From: Botryosphaeria dothidea
Taxonomy: Eukaryota > Ascomycota > Dothideomycetes > Botryosphaeriales > Botryosphaeriaceae
Length of the DNA: 64,000 bases
Direction of reading: 5' to 3'
Assembly (NCBI GenBank): GCA_011503125.2
Contig: WWBZ02000073.1
Location: 2,046,001 to 2,110,000 of the forward strand
In this document: one piece after another, positions 56,854 to 64,000 of the stretch
Numbering within the stretch: position 1 is the stretch's first letter
How the letters are laid out: each line of letters opens with the position of its first letter
Made by a program: the position numbers and the translations under genes
The notes under the pieces: generated by a model
The model's database searches: none
Told to the model about the DNA's origin: nothing
The model's input: only the letters and a program-made list of their open reading frames with translations

Positions 56854-59800
56854 TCAGTCATCGCCCAAGAATCTGCTCTGCAACTCATCATCGATATGCG
56901 GCATTCCGTGCAGCGCAGCTACGGTCCGGGGACTCCTCAATCTCAGCAGTGCCTCATTGAACGGCGCCTCGCCTATACTGTTCGGACGTACTCCACCAAC
57001 TGCCTCCAAGCGTCTGACGTACTTCAAGGCTGCGGCCAGGATGACTAATGTACGGTATTGGGGCATGATTACATGAGGCTTGGTCGTGTTGGCGTTGACA
57101 TTCATGTAGTCCCAGCCGCGAGTCCGCCGGTACCGCCGTCGCAAGGGATCGTCCTTCTTGCGCCATCCAGCCCACTGCGGCATCAAGTATTTTTCACAGA
57201 GGCCGAAGGCAAGCGAAATGCGACCAGTCCTTGCGAGGAGTTGAATGTACAGGTTCCATGATAAGTTGTCCAGCGTAAAGCCCTGAGCGAGCAGGCCAGA
57301 AACCGTTCGCTGCGCATCGTCGTAACGTCCTTGGAAATGCAGGGTACGGAGAAATATGACGAGCGGACGGCTGAGCAAGTGACGGCGAGCGGGAGCAATA
57401 GTATCTCGCGATGGATTCTCAGTCTCAGCATGAGTTGCCGATTTCGGCGTGTAAAGTTGAGTCAGTTGCGCCACTTGCTCGAGCGCCATGTCCCAGAGTC
57501 TTTCGACCTCGTCATAACGCTCGGCTTTAAAGTGTGCGCTCATTAGAGCCACGATCATTCGAAGTGGAGGCAGTCTGGCGGGATTTGATGGGTCCATGTC
57601 TTTGTTCCGAGCCACCCACTCCTGCAGGAGGCGCTCGGCCATGCTGAAAGCGCCTCTTGCGCCGTAAATCTCAATGACGATGTCAACGTAAGCTCCATCA
57701 CTCTGGTCCATCGTCCGGAATCCAAGACCAGTTTGCGGTTCAGCCGTGTATTCCCACGGATCATTTTTGCTAAGAACATGCGCCAGCATCTTCTCTGTAC
57801 GGACCAGCTCCTCCTGGAGATTGTCACGATTCTGGTAACGACCAACATGCTCGGACAGAGCAACGGCCTTGATGGCAGCAATCTTGGTACTCAGACTAGC
57901 GCGGATGCCTTGCTGTTTTCGGTGCTTATCGACGTATGCAACCCTCTCGTATTTGCGCTGGTTTATGTAACCAGCCATGACAATAGCGTAGTGGAGAGAC
58001 AGTTGCTTGACTGGTTTTTGCGGAATGACAAGCCTCAGAATTTTCCATGCAGCGTCCGAATTCCGGACCAAACACAGAGCTTGTAATAGCGCAGCGTAGG
58101 TAAATTCGTCAGGCTCGACACCATCCGCCAACATCCGCTCATAGACGCGCCGCGTTCCCATAACATCACGTCTGAGAGCGTATGCCGTGGCGATATTGTT
58201 CCATATGGGGGTCATGGAGCCTTGCATGTGTTCGGATCCTCTGCGCTTTCGTAGTTGCTCAGCAACCAGCTCAGCACTATCCATGTCGTCATTGTTTATG
58301 AATGCGGTAACCAGATATCCCGCCACAGCCGTAGAACGAATGATTCTATCGTCAACAGACGCAGCTAAAGCCAACATATCCTTGATGCCGTCAACGTCAC
58401 CGCGCAGAGCCATGAGGTCAAGGATAGCGGTGAAGCTGTAGGCGTCAGGCTCCACGGACGACGACATCAAGTTATCGAAGACTTGATATGCTCCCGCCGC
58501 ATCGTCATTTCTGGCGTAACCATGCAACAGCATATTCCATGCCCGCACGTGTGGATCCCGACCAAGCATTTGTTTAATATCCTCAAACACCTTTTTCGCT
58601 TCCTCGGTTGCGCCACATCTCGCATGAGCCTCAAGAATGTACTCCAGGTGGAAGGGCTTCCGCTGACGGATCGGAATATACCTGAACCAAGACTTTGTCC
58701 TAGTCACGTCGCCAACGCGTGCATACCGATCCATGAGGAGCTCCAGCATTTTATTTGAAGGCCGACCGTGAAATACGCTCATATCCGCGGCAACGTTACC
58801 GACATCCACGCGAAGCCCTGTTCCACGAGTGCCGTGAGACTTAGTCATGTTTCCTGTCAAGGCATAAAGCATGGCTGCGAATAATTTCTGGCTAGGAACG
58901 ACAGAGCGGTCTGCTTTTGCAATGGCAATATACCTTGTGTACAACTTGCGGACAACCATGGGAGGAATTTTGGCCTCTTTGGTCGTCGGCGATGCCAGAA
59001 GACCTCGAAGGGCATACTCGTAGTGACGACTTTCCAAGAAGGCGCTTTGCTTCAATCTCATCAACAGGCGATACAGGCGCTTTTCTTCAGACGCAGAGGA
59101 TGAATGTGGCGCATGTTGCCGAATAGCTTGAGCTCCGAGATCCGTGGCGAACGTGCGTATCTGGTGCTGATCTTCCGGTTCACGTCCAGTTAACCGCCGC
59201 ATCCATCGAAGGTACAGTAGGAACGATTCGGCGTGGTTACACATCTCCAGGTTTTTCTTAGCCACTGACCAAATCTCCAGCGTGGGTCCCCGAAGATTTG
59301 TCATTTCGGTGTACACTTCAATAGCCAACTGCCACCTTTCCTTTTCGATGGCAGAAGCCAGCAACTCGGAAGTCCCGATTTTTCCACGCGCCACATGACC
59401 AGACTCAATTCCGTGTTCATGGGCCAGAGCTGCCTTTCCAAGCTGGTTTAGCAACAAATATGCTGTGACAGCACCATGATAGGAAGATGGTCGTCGATCC
59501 TTGGCGTCAAGGGCGTCGAAAATGGCAGTGGCCTCCTGGGCAAACATAGGAGTAAATGGCTTCACTGAACAGAGATAGTCCAAGACGGCGGCGGAGAGAT
59601 CCGGAGTTCGATGGGCCGTGTCGGTCTTCTGCCAGAGGACCCATACCATCCTGCTGTCGAGCTCGCCAGCGTCCAACAGGGACCGAAGCATCTCGGGAGC
59701 ATTGTCAACATCAGCCAACCCATTTGTTTCATCCAGCGGAAAGCCTTCCAGGTCTAATTCGGACAGATCACCCATCGGCATAGGCGATATATCCTCGAAG

Positions 59801-60240
59801 GGATCTCTTTGGCTGGCGTCTTCGGAAGAATCGAAGGGGGTGTCACCGGACGCCGCGTCAACAGGCGGAGGATCAGTGGCGTCGTAGCCGTTTGCCCTGG
59901 AGGAGAACTGGCGCATGCGGCCACTGTTTCTGAGACGCATCTGACGAGCCTGCCAAGCTTCCCGGCTCAAATGGGACAGGCGACGCATCAGTGCCAGAGT
60001 TCTGGCCGGGTACAGAAAGTCCAGAAAAAGAGGGTCTTGATGTGTTGAGTGAGCGGCAGCGTTTCTGCCATCGTGGAGAGGCTGCAGTACAGAGAGCCAG
60101 CACGCGGAGAGATCGAGGTCCAGGGCGGCATGGTGCCAGAAGGACGAGTGCAGCATGCGACGGCTTCGGAGACGAGGGTTGGAGCCGCGCAGAAGGTGTC
60201 GTCCTCCGGATTCGAGACATAGCGACGCCCGCTCCAGCAT
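56854..60240 (-). CDS. Large mitochondrial-type pentatricopeptide repeat protein
   Basis: This intronless gene encodes 1128 residues from the ATG at 60238-60240; a longer open frame begins only with TTG. The N-terminus is Arg/Leu/His-rich (RGSNPRLRSRRMLHSSFWHH), as in a mitochondrial presequence, followed by a disordered segment. The body consists of helical pairs typical of PPR proteins, for example VRAWNMLLHGYARNDDAAGA, SVEPDAYSFTAILDLMALRG and VEPDEFTYAALLQALCLVRN, spread over about residues 200-1060. Such proteins bind RNA and act in mitochondrial mRNA stability or translation, as yeast Pet111 and Neurospora CYA-5 do; the target of this one is unknown. It is divergent from SRP68. Confidence 0.85.
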   Translation of the reverse strand: MLERASLCLESGGRHLLRGSNPRLRSRRMLHSSFWHHAALDLDLSACWLSVLQPLHDGRNAAAHSTHQDPLFLDFLYPARTLALMRRLSHLSREAWQARQMRLRNSGRMRQFSSRANGYDATDPPPVDAASGDTPFDSSEDASQRDPFEDISPMPMGDLSELDLEGFPLDETNGLADVDNAPEMLRSLLDAGELDSRMVWVLWQKTDTAHRTPDLSAAVLDYLCSVKPFTPMFAQEATAIFDALDAKDRRPSSYHGAVTAYLLLNQLGKAALAHEHGIESGHVARGKIGTSELLASAIEKERWQLAIEVYTEMTNLRGPTLEIWSVAKKNLEMCNHAESFLLYLRWMRRLTGREPEDQHQIRTFATDLGAQAIRQHAPHSSSASEEKRLYRLLMRLKQSAFLESRHYEYALRGLLASPTTKEAKIPPMVVRKLYTRYIAIAKADRSVVPSQKLFAAMLYALTGNMTKSHGTRGTGLRVDVGNVAADMSVFHGRPSNKMLELLMDRYARVGDVTRTKSWFRYIPIRQRKPFHLEYILEAHARCGATEEAKKVFEDIKQMLGRDPHVRAWNMLLHGYARNDDAAGAYQVFDNLMSSSVEPDAYSFTAILDLMALRGDVDGIKDMLALAASVDDRIIRSTAVAGYLVTAFINNDDMDSAELVAEQLRKRRGSEHMQGSMTPIWNNIATAYALRRDVMGTRRVYERMLADGVEPDEFTYAALLQALCLVRNSDAAWKILRLVIPQKPVKQLSLHYAIVMAGYINQRKYERVAYVDKHRKQQGIRASLSTKIAAIKAVALSEHVGRYQNRDNLQEELVRTEKMLAHVLSKNDPWEYTAEPQTGLGFRTMDQSDGAYVDIVIEIYGARGAFSMAERLLQEWVARNKDMDPSNPARLPPLRMIVALMSAHFKAERYDEVERLWDMALEQVAQLTQLYTPKSATHAETENPSRDTIAPARRHLLSRPLVIFLRTLHFQGRYDDAQRTVSGLLAQGFTLDNLSWNLYIQLLARTGRISLAFGLCEKYLMPQWAGWRKKDDPLRRRYRRTRGWDYMNVNANTTKPHVIMPQYRTLVILAAALKYVRRLEAVGGVRPNSIGEAPFNEALLRLRSPRTVAALHGMPHIDDELQSRFLGDD

Positions 60241-60664
60241 ACCCTGGCGAGTAGTGTTGACGAGAGCTACCGACGCGGGAAAGTTGGACAAGATGCTACG
60301 ACAGCGTGGGGATTAGCGGGGAGCAGCGGCGGTCAGCGGCGAAGGACGTACAGCGCTGCATAACGCTCTGGGAGGGGCGCGGAGGAAGATTTGGGGGCGC
60401 GGAGCGGCGGGAGAGCTGCAGGCGGACGAGGGAGACGGGTCCTTGCAGTTGTCGGCGAGGAGCAGGCAGAGCGGCGGCGGCAATGGCAGTGGCGAAGGTT
60501 CCTACATCGACTGTCGAACGACTGGGCGCGGGAATCGACGAGAAATCTGCCGGCGGCACGATTTTCCGTCGCCGCGCGCGTCATTGCAGGCCCCGCCCAC
60601 CCTCCGCACGTCCAAAGGCCCAGCTCTCTGCCCGCTCTGGAAATCCCACTGAGCACCCCCTCCA
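60241..60664. other. Divergent promoter between PPR and SRP68 genes
   Basis: 424 GC-rich nt separate the two start codons. A long plus-strand frame spanning it (60306-60914) is a shadow of SRP68 and rejected. No TATA element seen. Confidence 0.5.
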
Positions 60665-62611
60665 ATGGACATCACCGCCTTCGTCCTCGCCCAGCGCGAC
60701 GACGCCCTGCTGCTGGGCGACTACAACACCTACCGCCAGACCTGCTCGCGCCGCATCCTCGCCCTCCGCAAGCGCACCGGCCGCGCCACGCCCAAAAACG
60801 CCAAATTCGCCGCAAAAGCTCCCGTCACTGCCGCCGACGTGGCCAGCAGCCATGACTTTCTTCATCTTCTCATCTTCACCGCCGAGCGCGCCTGGGCTCA
60901 TGCCATGCACATGAAGTCCACCCATGCTGAGGACAATGCCGACAAGGGAATCACGGGCTCCACTCGCAAGCACATCATCTCGAGACTGCACAAGGCTACT
61001 CATACCGCCCGCGAGCTCGCTACCGTACTGGCCGACCCTTCTTCCGGCGCCACCAGCACCGACCTGCTCGAAGCCCAGGCATATTCACATTCGCTCAGCG
61101 GCGCTGAGGAGTTCGAGAAGCAGGCTGAGGGTGTCCATTCCGATGCTGCTCAGCCACCAGACCAACGTTGGAAGCAATGCCTCATTCATTACTCGGTTGC
61201 CCACGTAGTCTACAACGCCCTTCTCCAGACCACCAAGAAGGACCTGTACAAGGAGTTCCTAGCCAGTACCATCGACCCAAGCATCCGCTATGCCGCCTAC
61301 CAGTCTCGTCTTCCCAGGACCGTTTCCGTTGCTCAAGTTGCCCGCCAAAGCTTCCCGAAGGATAACGCTTCCCTCGTTTCTGCCATCGAGGATATTTACC
61401 CCAACGCTTTGAGGGACGAGGCGGCAATCGCCGGTATGTTTGGTCCAATTGTAGCTCACGTGAGCGTGCACTAATCTCGTTGTCTAGGCAAAGGCACCGA
61501 TTCCACCGAGAAGATTCCAAATACGATCACATGGCGTTCAAGAACCGCCAACATTGTCGATGCCGCTGTTGGGCAGGCGCTCGCTGCCGTCACGTCTGCC
61601 GAGGCACGTCTCTCTGACTTCCTAGTGGCAACACCGGAAGCATCATCCCGTGAGAAGGCCGCAGCCTATGATGAGGTTCTCATCGCCAGCCAAGATGCCT
61701 CGGACTCTACCCGCCACGCCATCGAGGAGCTGGAGAAGGAGGGCGTCAATGAAGGAGATTCGCGTATGCAAGATCTGCGCGTGACCGACTTGGCTGTCAA
61801 CTATGCACTTATTGGCTGGCGCGTGGGAAGAAATAGAGTGCTTATTGGCGACGGAGACGGCGCCGATCTGGGAACGGAGCATTTCAAGAAGCCGAAGAAG
61901 CCGAGGAGGGACGGAAAAGAGTGGGCTGAAAAGGAGGAAGGCACCGGGCGAAAACTCGCGAGGATACGGGAACGTAACGTCCTTTACGACTCCATTCTTC
62001 AAAGTATCGACTCCGTGAAAGATCTCAGGGGTGCTCTGCGCGACGCCACTTTTATTGAAGAGCTGGAGGGAAAGAAGGCATACTACCGCGCCCTCAAGTG
62101 CCTCAACTTGGGCTATTCTCATGCGCTCCTCTCGCAGTCCAAGAACGTTCTTGCTCTATTTGCTCGCGCGTTAGAGCTTGCATCCAGAGCCATTGCCACT
62201 GGCACTTCCGCATCTGCCCCCGCACCTCCCAAACTGGACGTCACTCGCGAGCAAGCTGAATCCTTACACAACCGCGTCCAAGGCCTCGCATCTCAATACC
62301 GCGCCCTGATAGACCTTCACACTCACGTGACCGACAAGAGCTCGACTTCCAAGGGAACAATCTCCGCCCCTATTGTAGAGCGGTTGAATGAGTACCCATC
62401 TGGGGATGTGGATCTCCAGAACCTGGTTCAGTGGCCCCCTAAGCTGCAGCCTGTGCCTGTGAAACCTCTGTTCCTGGACGTGGCATTCAATTACATCGAT
62501 TTTCCTGGCAGGGCTAAGGCAGCGGTTGAGAATGGAGGCGTCAAACTAGATCAAGCCCCCGCTCCTCAGGAGGAGCCGAAGAAGAAGGGCTGGTTTGGTT
62601 TTGGCCGGTAA
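60665..62611 (+). CDS. SRP68: Signal recognition particle subunit SRP68
   Basis: SRP68 forms a heterodimer with SRP72 that binds the SRP RNA in the S domain and supports co-translational targeting to the ER. Two exons, 60665-61433 and 61488-62611, are joined by a 54-nt GT-AG intron (phase 1, G|GC AAA) and give 630 residues, the usual fungal length. Landmarks are ITAFVLAQRDDALLLGDYNT, YRQTCSRRILALRKRTGRAT, WAHAMHMK, and the central LTY-like helices; the C-terminal region carries KPLFLDVAFNYIDFP and ends GWFGFGR. The N-terminal basic helices bind RNA. The ATG is the first in frame after the divergent promoter. Confidence 0.9.
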
Positions 62612-62882
62612 ACCAAGATCTGAGTCACATCGTGGCAACATGCTTTGAATCTCCATGGGATAGAAGCCCAAAAAAAATATAACAGAATAGTAATGAAATT
62701 TTTCATCGCCACAAGTAAGTGACCTCCCAGCGTCACCCGTGTGCATTGGTAGAAACCTCAAATGCACTGATTTCCAAAGGTTCCACTTGGTTTAGTCCTT
62801 TTCGTCCTGGAATACGTGCTGTCCCACCTCCTACTTACTCTCTTTGAGTAGGAAAGGTTTCTTTGCGGCTTTCATGCCACTT
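62612..62882. other. Short intergenic region
   Basis: 271 nt between convergent 3' ends, with an A-rich tract near 62671. No gene recognised. Confidence 0.5.
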
Positions 62883-63958
62883 TCAATCTTCCATCTTTGC
62901 CTGACCCTGCGCATCTACTAATGCCTTGAAGATGCTTCCGTCTATCTTCAGCAGGGCCAGAGGGGGGCCGATCTCCACAATCTTGCCCCTCTCCAACACC
63001 ACGACCCGATCAAAGTCATTGATCGTGTCCAATCGGTGAGCAATGGCGATTATGGTTCTGTCCGCAAACGCCGAGTGGATGATGTCCTGCATCAGCACAT
63101 CCGTCGCGCGGTCAACACTACGAAACGTCAGCACATTTGCAATATCAGGGGCCTCAGTCTAGGATAAGGACTAAAGATGGGAAGAGTAGACGTGAAAAGA
63201 AGGGGAACGTCTCACCTGCTCGTCGCCTCATCCAAAACCACAATCCTTCCCGGCTGCAGCAACGCCCGCGCTAGGCAAAACAACTGCTTCTCCCCCTGAC
63301 TCAACAACCCATCCACATTCTCCAGCCGGACGTCCAACCCGGACCCGCCCAGCGGCGCTGCCGCCTCCAGCTTCCCCCACAGCTGACACCGCCGCAGCGC
63401 ATGCATCATCTCCGCATCCGACGGCCCAGGCCGCGTGTCCTGACCATCTCCCGATCCATCGCCGTCATCCGTCGTCGTCACCCACGGCGCCAGGTCCTCC
63501 CGCACGCTCTTCCCGAGGAAGAACGGCTCCTGCGGCAGCGCGATCATGCCTGCCCTCAACGCAGCGAGTGGCACGTCGTCCGTCGCGACGCCGTCGATGA
63601 CTATTTGCCCGCACGGGTCCTGGTGCAGCAGGCCGAACAGCGCGGCCACCAGACTCGACTTGCCGCTGCCAGTGCGGCCACAGATGCCGATCTTCTCGCC
63701 GGGCGCGATGTCCAGGTTGATCTTGCGGATAACGGACGGGGCCGCGGGGTCGGGCGCGTAGGAGGCGGAGAGGCTGCGGAATGTGATGGCGCCGTGGGTG
63801 GGCCAGTGTTGTTCTGACACAGAGAGCGCGTGGGAGGGACAGGAGCGCTCTTGGGGCGTGTTGGTTGAGAAGAGACGGATGCGGGCGACGGCGCTGAGAG
63901 CGGTTTCGAGCTCAGTCCAGGAGGTTACGAGGTTGCGGATGCTAGCTCCGAGGTCCAT
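62883..63958 (-). CDS. ABC transporter, ABCC/MRP type, C-terminal nucleotide-binding domain (5' part outside window)
   Basis: This is the last part of a full-length ABCC (MRP/Ycf1-like) transporter; the membrane domains lie beyond the right edge. Exons 63958-63216 and 63117-62883 are joined through a 98-nt intron (AGC AG|T GTT GAC). The upstream end at 63958 is an acceptor (ACGTAG|ATGGACC), not necessarily a start, since it reads MDLGASIRNLVTSWTELE, the end of the second membrane domain. The nucleotide-binding domain shows Walker A GRTGSGKSS, Q-loop ALPQEPFF, a variant signature LLSQGEKQLFCLARALL, Walker B RIVVLDEATSS and the H-loop IAHRLDT. The D-loop follows (VDRATDVLMQD). Fungal members export metabolites or conjugates; the substrate is unknown. 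Confidence 0.9.
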
Positions 63959-64000
63959 CTACGTTATGTCATGTCAGGCGTGCGATGTTGTGTGTGGTAA

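Overview
The window is nuclear DNA of a filamentous ascomycete (Pezizomycotina). Genes carry many short GT-AG introns, mostly 50-65 nt. There is a Cdc3-type septin, an exocyst Exo70, a Pom33/TMEM33 protein, and a set of plant cell-wall enzymes (GH53, GH45). A member of the Dothideomycetes is my best guess, inferred only from the overall feel of the proteins. I saw no tRNA, rRNA, transposon, CRISPR or virus-derived gene.

Layout, left to right. 0-10 kb: 5' part of a gamma-tubulin complex subunit (minus), a class-V aminotransferase/cysteine desulfurase-like gene (plus), then two phospholipase genes in tandem on the minus strand (phospholipase D, and a cPLA2/lysophospholipase). 10-17 kb: Exo70, Cdc3-type septin and Pom33, all plus. 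17-23 kb: a 5.7 kb stretch with almost no recognisable coding. It holds one coding-like orphan exon on the minus strand and the long upstream region of a cyclin-like gene that has a TATA box, a uORF and a CAG run. 25-38 kb: glycogen phosphorylase (10 exons), an intronless amidohydrolase, a DHA1-type MFS transporter, peroxisomal 3-ketoacyl-CoA thiolase with a pair of FarA-type sites upstream, and a single-span membrane protein with two possible N-termini.

38-50 kb: an acyltransferase-3 membrane protein, an F-box-like gene, a decayed fragment of a flavin amine oxidase, a BSC6-type MFS gene interrupted by one in-frame TAA, and a 1520-residue protein ending in a CorA-like two-helix membrane domain without the GMN filter. 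50-56 kb: endo-beta-1,4-galactanase (GH53), a sugar-porter MFS and a GH45 endoglucanase. Together they look like a small set for plant-polysaccharide use, with a dense cluster of CreA-type sites upstream of the transporter. 56-64 kb: a large mitochondrial-type PPR protein divergent from SRP68, then the 3' end of an ABCC/MRP-type transporter.

Most genes are ordinary housekeeping genes with splice models whose reading frames close exactly. The points worth a second look are the nonsense codon in the BSC6-type transporter, the amine oxidase relic, the GMN-less giant CorA-like protein, the orphan exon at 18.4 kb, the alternative starts and uORF, and the CreA and FarA site arrangements. I found no clearly novel multi-gene system.
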